A stretch of 64,000 bases of DNA from Bolinopsis microptera. Taxonomy: Eukaryota; Ctenophora; Tentaculata; Lobata; Bolinopsidae. Of the stretch, positions 18,697 to 30,300 are shown one piece after another. Under the pieces are notes generated by a model, which worked only from the letters and a program-made list of their open reading frames with translations, ran no database searches and had not been told where the DNA came from. The position numbers and the translations under genes were made by a program. The stretch is from contig NC_087074.1 of assembly GCF_026151205.1 (NCBI RefSeq), positions 10,263,226-10,327,225 of the forward strand, given 5' to 3'. The first letter of the stretch is position 1. Every line of letters starts with the position of its first letter.

Positions 18697-20123
18697 ACTG
18701 GAGGCTGATAGCCTTCAACATGAGGCTGTCCTCCGGCGGCATGAGAATAAAGTGTTGAACCAACCTTACCGTCCCTCCTCCCCCTCTTCCTCCTATCAGT
18801 CCCTCCATGCATCCTAACGAGGACAGTATTACGGATTAAAGTAGCAAGTTTGGCCACTCCCTTCCAATTAAGGTGCAGGTAATCCGTCCGGCCATATTTG
18901 TCAAACTCCCTGGACAAGGTTAGGCAAAGTAAGCCAGTGTTATTATCCAGGAAGTCATCAAAGCCATCAACGAACTGGACACCAAAGTTTTTGGGAAGTA
19001 GCTCACGACGAATAAGCTCTATAAAGTATAGAACTTTCCTATTTAAGTCAGTATTTCGAGTTGGTAAAAGTGGACAAAGAAATACTTGAGCAGTTGGATT
19101 GGCCTCTTGGATTTGCTCAATCTTGAATTCTAAAAGACTAAATATAGCAAAAATTTCACGTTGAGATTTAACAGATGGTCTTCTAACATCATTAATACCA
19201 CACATAATAACAACGTTCTTGTATCCACATGCAAGATATGGGTTAATGTCATCTATTGTCGGAGTCCAAACATTCCGACCAGGCAGCCATTTACCAAAGC
19301 TCCTCTTGTGATCCTCTCCAAATTTCATACCTGATCCGTTTGAATCAGAGAAGATACAAGTACTAGCACGATTCTTTCCGTCTATTGATCTGAAAGTGAA
19401 ACTATATCGTACTGCACCAGTGACTGACCCCTTCTGGATAGAGTGCTTGTAGTGAGCCTGACTCCTTCTGGTCATCCTGTAAACTGACCTGGGGGTACAC
19501 TTGTGTGTGTGAACTGAGTTGTTCATTTCAGTGAAGAGGACTTCGCATTCACCTCCAATGGAAAGAGTCAATATGCTAGATTCTGGATGTATCACTGGTT
19601 CGTTGTCAGAATGTTCTGGCAGGTAACCCTCGCCTTCTTCGTAGCGGTTGATCAACACGCTATTCATTACAGGATTTTCTTCTGCACAGAACTTCTCATT
19701 AATTTTCAGGACGAGCGCAGCCAGTTTCTCCGGTATTTCTGCATTTTTCTTGTTCTCATCCCTGGATCCACTGTATTTGTATTTCTCTCCAAAAGAACAC
19801 ACTGAGTGCCCATTCTCCTTGCTGAACTGAAGAGATTCGCAGTACTGGAGAAGATCTGATTCAGCATCAGTGTCTATGAATTCTTCCACTGTGTCTGCCA
19901 CAGGTTTTTCTTCATTTTTAAATATGGTCTTTGATAGAAGGTGCTTATCATTTAATGCAGAGCCAGATGATGGTGGTGGTGTTGGCTTATCGTGAGGAAT
20001 TGTAGTCTGTTGGGTAGACAGTTGGTCTAGAGACTGCTTGATTTCCTTCAGTTCAAGAGAAATGTGCGGTTCCTGCCGAGCATGTTCATCAAGCTGGTCA
20101 ATGATATCATGTACAATGGTCAA
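18693..20123 (-). CDS. AlkB-family LINE ORF1: AlkB-type dioxygenase fused to SGNH hydrolase
   Basis: 476 residues. Residues 1-60 are helical and then Pro/Ser-rich. Residues about 95-250 form an AlkB-type 2OG-Fe(II) dioxygenase: SVLINRY, then H171-S-D173, then SSILTLSIGGE, then H227, then R239-x5-R245. The spacing of the three iron ligands and the two arginines matches AlkB, and the block order is closest to the AlkB domains of RNA viruses. Residues about 255-430 form an SGNH (GDSL-like) hydrolase: SDS at 259-261, GIND at 309-312 and DYLH at 414-417. Glycine of the usual GDS block is serine here; the degraded copy 1 still has GDSN. The C-terminus is Arg/Lys- and Gly-rich. SGNH esterases occur in CR1 ORF1 proteins. 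The AlkB part suggests removal of alkyl or methyl marks from element RNA, which is inference. Confidence 0.85.
   Translation of the reverse strand: MTIVHDIIDQLDEHARQEPHISLELKEIKQSLDQLSTQQTTIPHDKPTPPPSSGSALNDKHLLSKTIFKNEEKPVADTVEEFIDTDAESDLLQYCESLQFSKENGHSVCSFGEKYKYSGSRDENKKNAEIPEKLAALVLKINEKFCAEENPVMNSVLINRYEEGEGYLPEHSDNEPVIHPESSILTLSIGGECEVLFTEMNNSVHTHKCTPRSVYRMTRRSQAHYKHSIQKGSVTGAVRYSFTFRSIDGKNRASTCIFSDSNGSGMKFGEDHKRSFGKWLPGRNVWTPTIDDINPYLACGYKNVVIMCGINDVRRPSVKSQREIFAIFSLLEFKIEQIQEANPTAQVFLCPLLPTRNTDLNRKVLYFIELIRRELLPKNFGVQFVDGFDDFLDNNTGLLCLTLSREFDKYGRTDYLHLNWKGVAKLATLIRNTVLVRMHGGTDRRKRGRRDGKVGSTLYSHAAGGQPHVEGYQPPV
18700..18734 (-). promoter_or_regulatory. Possible termination-reinitiation structure before the ATGA overlap
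   Basis: On the minus strand, GGAGG (18734-18730) pairs with CCTCC (18704-18700), enclosing AGCCT (18727-18723) pairing with AGGCT (18714-18710). The nested hairpin ends four bases before the ATG of ORF2 and just before the overlapping stop-start ATGA. Overlapping stop-start signals with nearby RNA structure couple ORF1 and ORF2 translation in some LINEs such as SART1. The role here is inferred from position. Confidence 0.4.
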
Positions 20124-20837
20124 TTGAACAATTTGTTGTCGTTTAGCTATTTTTGATTAATAAATTTTATGAAACAGTTTTCTCACATATTTACCAATTT
20201 TGTCAGCATGAATACGAAGTTGTTACTTTGAAACGTAGTTTATCCTAACAGTGCAGTATCATTTGTCAAGAAATCAGAATAATCAGAAACTATTTGGAAC
20301 TCCCAAAAACTGTCTTAATAGTAATAATATAATCCTAACTTAAATTATTTTGTTAATGGTGTAGAACATGCAGCATGAGTAACTGGTGGATAAGCCTTCG
20401 GTAAAAACGGATCCGGAAAAGTCAATGCGGCACTCGGGTCCTTGGTATTGTCGTTGGTATATTGTCCATTATCTACGTTCTGCTTTCGTAGTTTAAACAA
20501 TAGTGAGTTCTAAATATACAGCTTTAAACCGATTAAGTATGAATGAATGAAATACCTGACAATCCGCACTCTTATAATCCAAAAGCATGAGTAACTCGTA
20601 GTGATGTATGATTTTTAGAAACTTTAAATTAATTTTGGCGCTCACAGGTCCTCATGAATATGTGATTGCCGCATAAGGTTCTGTAAATGCGCAGGGCACC
20701 TTCAAGCTTAAATTATTCACCTTACTGAGGCAGTCAACCAACGCGTGGCTTTATTTTTATGATATGATATGTTTTGATTGTTATTAATAAATACCAAAAT
20801 TTAAATTTGTTTTCCTAAAAAATTTGTTTTCCTAGAA
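20124..20837. other. LINE 5' region and AT-rich spacer
   Basis: The part next to 20124 is the probable 5' UTR of the minus-strand LINE, whose upstream border is not defined. A 14-bp doublet AATTTGTTTTCCTA occurs at 20804-20817 and 20821-20834, just before the next LINE fragment. No gene. Confidence 0.4.
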
Positions 20838-22199
20838 CTTGAAGCATCTGCTCAGGAAAAAGACTTGGGGGTTATTACCCGGCCATAACTCCTTGCTTTT
20901 GGAATGAGCAGATAAAAGCATGCATTTCTAAAGCAAATCGTATGATATGTTGGAATATAAGAAATTTAGTAATAAGGGAAAAAGGAGTTATGATAACCAT
21001 CTATAAAGCTTTAATAAGACCTCATTTAGAGTATTGTGTCCAATTGTGGAATCCAGTTGCGGCTCATGGAAGTTGGGGGATTGTTTTGGAGCTGGAGAGC
21101 GTCCAGAGGCGGTTTACCCGTTTTATTAATGAGGTTCTTGAAGTGGAGAAAGGAAGCTTCACACCTATAGTGTTCTCGACTTCTGGTGGAATGGGTGGTG
21201 AAGCTGAGAGACTGGTCAAGAAGCTGGCCAGTAAGATGGAGTACCACACTGGCCAGAGGTACTCAGACGCTGTAGGATACATCAGAAAGCGCCTTCGCTT
21301 TGAAATCCTTAGAACAACAGTGATTTCTCTCCGTGGAGACAGGGGTGCAAGAAAAAACATTGTTGATATAAACAGTCTAGATCTTAACTTGGAGCCACAA
21401 GGCCAAGGGTAATTTTTGATTGTTAAGGGAATTTTTTGAATTCTTTAAGGGTTGATTTTATATAGGGTCATTGCTATACTATGTGTATATTGTTTTTTAT
21501 TAATGAGGTGGGTACTCTTCCTTACAGCCGTAGACTGGAAATTCTCAATTTGACAACGCTGGCAGAGCAGCGAATACGTGGGGACCTTATTGAAGCTTTT
21601 AAGGTTATTAATGGTTTGACCGAGTACAGCTCAGATTTGTTCAAAGTGAGCAGATCTGGTCTTAATCTTGTATCATCCAACAGATGTTGTAAGAGTATGG
21701 CAAAGATTAGGAATCTCCAAAGTTCATTTCTTCCAGAGCGAGTTATTCCTTACTGGAACAAACTTCCTCCAGATGTTAAGAACTCGGTGACTGTTTTAAG
21801 TTTGAAGATTAAATTAGAAGGGTTTAAAAAAGATATGATTGCTAAGGATATTACTAATGATTCACATTTTTGGAATGTTTCAAATGAAGTATTAGGGAGA
21901 ATTGAAGGACCTAGCTATGTTAGTGTTAAAGAGAAGCATAACGATTATCTTTATTTCCACCCTTTTGTGGCAAAAAAGCGATTTATAAATCTTTATTCCA
22001 CTGGGAAGTATGAATAGGGTTATCTTTTGGGGATGCTTTTTGAACTTATTTGAAATTTTTTAATAAAGTTGTAGTTAATAATTTATTAATTTTGGTGGTA
22101 AGATATTTATATTTTTCCATATAGTGATTTGATACTTTGTAGACATGTGTGATGATGTTATGTCATAATTTTTACTTTACTTTACTTTACTTTACTTTT
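20838..22199 (+). mobile_element. 5'-truncated CR1-like LINE, interrupted by a nested insertion
   Basis: The 3' part of a CR1-like ORF2. The first portion (SAQEKDLGVI, then REKGVMITIYKALIRPHLEYCVQLW and VQRRFTRFI) ends at 21135. The second portion resumes at 21495 (GTLPYSRRLEILNLTTLAEQRIRGDLIEAFK) and ends at 22017. The join matches the continuous sequence in the intact element at 9924-12887. Stops early in the fragment show decay. The 3' end is a run of TTTAC units (about 22171-22198), the counterpart of the ATGTT units of the intact element. Confidence 0.85.
21136..21494 (+). mobile_element. Nested 5'-truncated retroelement insertion with 15-bp target duplication
   Basis: The inserted 359 bp are flanked by an identical 15-mer TTTTATTAATGAGGT (21121-21135 and 21495-21509) and split a CR1-like reading frame exactly there. 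The insert encodes the end of another protein: GSFTPIVFSTSGGMGGEAERLVKKL, RYSDAVGYIRKRLRFEILRTTVISLRGDRG, with a stop near 21412. This SFTPLVFSTxGGMG-type C-terminus is familiar to me from reverse-transcriptase proteins of invertebrate retroelements; I cannot name the clade. Truncation at the 5' end with a target duplication is the signature of target-primed reverse transcription. No poly(A) is seen at its 3' end. Confidence 0.85.
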
Positions 22200-24081
22200 A
22201 ACCCAAAGTCCATTAATGATTAACAGCAGGACCGAGCTAATCTCAAAATACAGGCACTCAAGGAAATTCCTAAAATACACTGCCGTTAAGTTTATGAAGG
22301 AGCAACCTGTCTTAAGAGAATATTTTTAGATCTAATCTAAGTTCCTGACAATTGCTTTAGTTTAATTGCTATAGTATGAAACTTGAAGTAGAACTTGCCA
22401 TTTGAACTTTGTTTCATTTATTCTATAATATGTCTATCATGTGCCTAAACATATGTAATATGTCAAAAACTTGTTCGATTCTGCACTAAGTTGACGTGTT
22501 GTGACCAAAATTAAACAGAGAATCATTTAAGATCACTTTCGAGGCACCTCGACAAAAGCTACTCACGCTTTTGTTGTGTTTTTTACAGAGAAATTAGACC
22601 ATAATGTTTTTGAGCTTGTTATTCTCTTTCAAAAGTATTCCAAGTGATTTTTATAAGTGCATACATTGATTCTGAATACATTGCAATAGATTTGCCATCG
22701 ATTCATGAAGTTTGAAAGAAGTTACTGTAATGTGCACAATTTAGATTAAAGATATAAACTGTGCCTAATAATAATACAGATTTTACTGGTCTCTACTATT
22801 TAAAATATTTATTTGTAGGTTTGTACTGTGTAAATAATTGAAAAAGTATGTATCAGGTAATGATCTTTCCAAACTGAGCAGGTGGAGTAAAAAGTGTTGC
22901 GAAGTAGCCCACGCCGTATATTAGCTCATTAACAATGGACAAAGCACTCTGTGAAGTCGTTTGCATGTTTTTATAATTTAATACAATGATGACCCTGGTA
23001 CAATCTCTCAAAGCATATGACCTGGAAAAGGCTAAGGGAGACTTGTGATTTTGGTTGTTATTCGCACTACAAATTTAAAGTGAATTGATATTGTTTACTG
23101 TTAAGTATGCTTCAACATATATAATACTAAATGGTCCTTCTTTATTTGAACTTAAACCGATTGAGAAAGACAATTTTTGAGAAAAGACAATTAAACCTGT
23201 AAACAATCCTAATCATTCAGAGATTCAGCTGATTCGACCATGTATGGGGGCTGCATAGACACAATAATGCCCTTGGTTCACTTGGTGACTAAAGCCCTGG
23301 CTTTAGTTCTAAAAATGAAAAGTGGAGAGAAGATTTATCCGGCATGCCATTCTCTCTGCGCAACACTCCTTACAATTCTATCCATGACAAGCCATGATAA
23401 TCAAGCCATTGATTAGGAAGAGAAGATGAGGATGGGAAGTGAAAGCTGGGTAAGGGGGAAATCGGCTCTACACTACACATTTTTTGGCCGTGTAGATACA
23501 CAAGGCTTAATACAAACAAGAACAGCCCTACTGATAACAAGCAGTTCCGTCCGATCCTAGTTGGTAAGAAAATAACGAAGCTGAAAGAGGCCAGGAGAGA
23601 TTCTTGAATCTGGTTGTGCAGTTCAGGTTTGAGACTTGGCTGCAGCCATTTTATTTGACTGCTGAAGTTTTTGAGCAAAAATAGTGGAAACCTGGCCTGG
23701 CCTGGGAATCATAGAATTATTATTTCAACTATGATAAACAAACTTGGAAAACCTCTTCTTCTGGCATGGCAAATAAGGTTTACAGATATGTCTTATAGTT
23801 GAATGTACTGGACTTTTGATCTTGCTCTGAATCCTCCCCCAAGGCAATGAGTATGGGGTGCAGCAGGCTAAACCTAAACTGCACTATGTCATAATACAAT
23901 TCTTGATCTAACTCTTAGCTTCTTACTTTTAGTTAGCTATCATCTGACAGACGTTATCTACAAACATAGGTGCATAGTAGTTTAATGAAACATGAAATTT
24001 TATTGTATTTTTAATGCTCATCCCTACGATGGTGGCAAATGGTCATGGAATTAATTATGATTGAAATAACACATTTTCCAG
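22200..24081. other. Spacer without recognisable gene
   Basis: AT-rich. It contains a small hairpin ACAAAAGC/GCTTTTGT near 22552 and a GAAGTAGCCCACGCC sequence near 22901 related to motifs at about 13900 and 60115. The 102-codon minus-strand frame at 23370-23678 has no family features and I do not accept it. Confidence 0.4.
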
Positions 24082-24251
24082 TATGAGAGTTCTATAAAAT
24101 GGGTGAGGATGATTCGTTATAACCAGAGTTATGGATACTCAAAGAAGTATCAAGAAGCAGCTGTCCCAGAAGTGATACCTCACCAACATCAGAGACAACA
24201 AATCAACGATAAGACTAAAAAGTTGTGCATAGAGAACAAGAAAAGAAGAAG
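24082..24251 (+). CDS. Candidate upstream (alternative first) exon of the CEP126-like gene
   Basis: An exon with acceptor ACATTTTCCAG (AG at 24080-24081) and a good donor GTATGT after 24251. It is open throughout and ends with two bases of a codon. Joined to the exon at 28065 it reads ...ENKKRRRQFEERQRIHERNE, a smooth basic coiled-coil. It contains a candidate start ATG at 24109 (MIRYNQSYGYSKKYQ). Either translation starts there, or an unseen upstream exon precedes it. The exon at 27400-27581 ends in the same phase, so the two are alternatives for the same position. Resemblance of ENKKRRRQFEERQ to the segment before the coiled coil of human CEP126 favours this exon. Confidence 0.6.
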
Positions 24252-26329
<2,078 letters not shown>

Positions 26330-26955
26330 CACCTTGACCAAAGACACACTTTACTGCAGTTACATTAGTGGTTTAGTTAACTTATCACTTAACTAGATCA
26401 TTCCGGAGCTGTTAAATCATTATGATGATATGCATACTTAGTGATACAGATCCGTTGCATTATAATATAAAGATATTATTATAATATAATGTATGTTAAA
26501 CTATAGTATATTATCTCAAGGAGCAGCGAGGGCAATGCCACCTGCATGACTTTGTACAGGTCCTCACTATTTTCCCCTATCTTATTTCACCTACTACTCG
26601 CATCTTTTACCCGTTGCTAGGGACCGGGTTAATGCAAAGCTTTGTTAGTTCTAATTCGTGGATTGAGCATGATTTGGCACAATTTTGAGTTTTTAGGTAA
26701 TGATATGGCGATTGATTCGATTTCGTTTGAAAGGTACCGCACTTGTGCTACATCGTTATTGAAGATGCACGTACTATCTTCTTTGATATTTAAATTATCT
26801 TCGAGTCGGTGTTGATCAAACTCATCGTTTAAACTAGGTCACAGATAATACTAAAAATATCACGATTTTATACGATCTCCATATTCTAGTATTAAACATC
26901 CGTATATAACATCTAAATAAGAACATTTTTAAAGTTGTAACTAAATATTTACACA

Positions 26956-27214
26956 ACAAGATACAAGATACAAGGGCAGGTCTCTCCCGAACGTTGGGAT
27001 GGCCTGAGGTGCTTATCTCCTTTTTAGTAACCCTAGGCCACTCTGTGCCGAGGCACTATACTAGCTGTAGGGGGGTTAGTCCTACGAGCCAGAGAGTGTG
27101 TATCACCAGCCGAAGCTGTACCAAATCACAGCTTGGTAACTGGCCGACTTGCATCCAACCGGATTTGAACCCGGGTCTTCTGCTTGGGAGGCGATCGTGT
27201 TACCACTACACCAC
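26956..27214 (-). mobile_element. tRNA-Gly-derived SINE with 13-bp target duplication
   Basis: On the minus strand the element begins at 27214 with a tRNA-like head: GTGGTGTAGTGGTAACA (A box), GCCTCCCAAGC (anticodon arm reading CCC, glycine) and GGTTCAAATCC (B box). This matches animal tRNA-Gly, with CCCGGGTTC preceding the T loop. The aminoacyl stem is not preserved, so it is not a tRNA gene. A 190-bp body follows and ends in a CTTGTAT-type short repeat. Identical AAATATTTACACA flanks it at 26943-26955 and 27215-27227. It needs a partner LINE for mobilisation; I could not match its tail to a LINE in the window. Confidence 0.9.
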
Positions 27215-27399
27215 AAATATTTACACAGTTATTTTGTTGTAATGCTGCTTTAAGTCGTGCCAATGATTTTAAGTCTTTACATAACGTAATGTTCTCTAAC
27301 CAGTTGAAATATGTAAAATACCTGCCTGTAATGACTGTAAGTGTTTGGAACCCCTCTCTTGCGTACGCGCCCCAGCCTCCAGCTGCCCGCTTGAGCATC

Positions 27400-30300
27400 A
27401 TGTCAGATGAGGGACCCCCTGTGCCCCGACTTAGAGGCGTACGGAAACCGAGAGCCTGCAGTGCTGACCATGCTACACGGTCGCGGGGTCCCAGTGTAGA
27501 GAGTAGCTCCGGCGCACTGGAGGTTATCATGGCTACTGACGACGCGAAGAAGAAGAGAAGAAGGGGTCGCTCTCTTGTGAAGTGAGAATATCACTGATTC
27601 GTTGACATTTTGGATAACAAAGATATAACCTATCGTTTACGTCGTTTAAATGTTCCATCTTACTAGCTAGTAGATATATCACAAAGCTATAGCCGATTAT
27701 AGTTAATTTTGATGAACAGTCGGCTAGTGAACGTATTGTGTTTAGTCTTTATCCACGTGCTAAAGAGCATTGTCAATATTACTAGTTCATCTTACATTCC
27801 AACATCTTGGACAAGTTTATTCTACACAACACCTGCCAAATACACAGTCAATGGCTATTGTTGTGGTTACAATTGTTTCTTTTTATCGAAGAACAAATAA
27901 TCTGCCATCATCTCTCCTTGCCACATACACACCATCAAGATACTCAAAGTACACGCAAATTGCAAAATCCAAAGTTTATTCGGTGAAATAGTTGGCAAGT
28001 ATGCAGCAATTATTACAGCTTCAAGTCGTGGATCTTAAAAAAAGCTATTCACGGTGTATTCCAGGCAGTTTGAAGAGCGCCAGCGAATACATGAGCGCAA
28101 CGAACAGAAACGCCGAGAAGAGGCACTGAGCTCACGGCGCAGGCGACAACAGGAAGCCACCAACGCGTACAAAGCAGCACTTAGTAAGGAACTGAACAAG
28201 AGAAACAAAGCTCCTGTTAGTAGGATCTCCTCTGCTTCTTCCATTGGTTAGTCACGTGATCTAACAGAGATTTTAAGTTTTTTAATTTAAGTTTATTTGG
28301 CCTGATATGTAATTAGTAAAATTAATTTAATTTTAAATTTTTTGGGACAAGTTAACCAGTGATTGAAGGGTTAAAATGTATGTTAATCACAGTCTACCAC
28401 AGGTTCACAACGAGGACGTCATATCTACAGATCACCTACAGTGGACGAGGTTCTCTCTAATATACGGGGCCATGCTGTAGGCGGGTAGGTCTTTAGAGTA
28501 ATATCTGTCAGGAATAGTTCAATATCTTGGCAACTATAACCACCATGACTACAACTGGTCACTGGTGCAACTTCTTTGTAATCATTTGATCAAGATATTT
28601 ATATCTTAATCAAATGATCGACGGAATACGCCTAACCCTGATATTAAGCTGTCTAACTTATAATGTTGTATTCTATTTCCTATGATTTACCATTATCCGT
28701 CTCCCCCAGAAGTCTGAGAACATACGGTGAGAGCTCTAACAATACTCCTGTACGGGGTCCAACCCCCCAACCCCCCTCCTCCGGAAACTTCACCCCCATC
28801 AGTAGCTATACCTCCCCTACCTACGCTAAAAACGTAGTCTCCTTCAACTCCCGGGCTGACTCGTACCATGATAACCGGAGTGAGACACGGAGTGATACAC
28901 GGAGTGAGGCGGAGTATTATACCGCCATGAAGGCGGAGAAGAAGGTGACTCTAGCGTCTGATATCCGGAACACATTGGGTACCAGCGAGAAGAGTGAGGT
29001 TAAAGGAGCTGGAGCTGCAATTGAGGTCAAGTCACCTGTTGGAGTGGTGAAACAAAACAGGTTTATTTTCCTGCTTGTTTGTAGAATGTAGATCTAAGAA
29101 GGTTCTTCGGACATCTACTCAGAAAATTATTCAATCAGTGCCCTAACTTCTTCGAACGAAAATAATAATTTACATGATTAAAAATTACAATCTCAACTAA
29201 GGTATTGCGATCTAATGTTGTACGAATAGGTTTTTCAGCAAAGAAACTTTGGAGGAAGAGATTTTAAGAGACAGTTTGGAAACTGGTCTTCTAACCTCGC
29301 ACTACAACACAGGTTTTTGGGTTAATTTGGAATTTTTGAAACGGTCTTGACTCGTCAACAGTTTGACAATTTCTCTCAGTGTTTTTATTTTATAATAGAC
29401 CTTCAAGTTACCATTGATTAATCAGCTCCATAATTTCAGAGAAGGAAAGTGAGAGGGTAGTGGAGACAACAAGAGAAGCAAGAGAAAGTGACCCCGACAG
29501 GATCAGGGTTCAGATTGATCTCACTAAGTTTGATCAACTGGAGGTGTCTGATTGTGAAAGTCTGGACGATCCCCCCATAGGTAAAGCTTCTAAATAATGA
29601 CTTGAATTTATAGCTGTTATTATTTCTTTGGGGCAGGTGATAGTTGAGATCAATCCAAACGCATTATCATTTCGCGTTTTAATCTCCACCGTTCCTTCCC
29701 TCAATAACACAATAAAACCCAATGAGTTTTTGGAGCTCACATCTAAATTTATTGCATGCAGTTGATAGTTAGTACCCAACATGTTCGATATCACTCTATC
29801 TTAATGCCGTAGTAACATTTGCAGATCCGACGAGTGACGACTACAACCCTCCCCACAGACTCTCTGATAAACACACCGAGTCCTACTCCGACCTGTAAGA
29901 ATGTCTCCTCTAATCAATGATTAAGAAACGAATTTTCTAGTTTGAGTTTAAATTTCGGAATATTTTAATATTTTGAATTTGAGCATAGCGTTAGGAGGCT
30001 GAGTCATTGCATGTTGAAAGTTAAGTTTTAGGATCCTAAAGTATTGCAATGGTCTGGTGGTTCAACACGCTCGATCCTTCGATTGTCCGCCGATTTGTGC
30101 ATCGTTAGAGATTTTAAGAACAATTGTCTAAAAAGTTTAAAATGTTGCGTTAATCAATGATCATCCGCTTGAGATGCATCCAAAATTAGTTATATTTGAT
30201 ATTTCCATCACGCATCCTTCTTGAGTTCTTGCAGTTCTAGAAGATTCCTGGAAATTTCCCGAAATCTTCAAGTAACATCCTACTAATATCCAGGTCGAGG

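Noticed and set aside
23370-23678. 102-codon minus-strand frame with a hydrophobic stretch
   Set aside because: No motif, no splice context, biased composition; probably chance.
27143-27214. Functional tRNA-Gly gene on the minus strand
   Set aside because: A and B boxes are present but the aminoacyl stem does not pair, and target duplications frame the longer element, so it is a SINE head.
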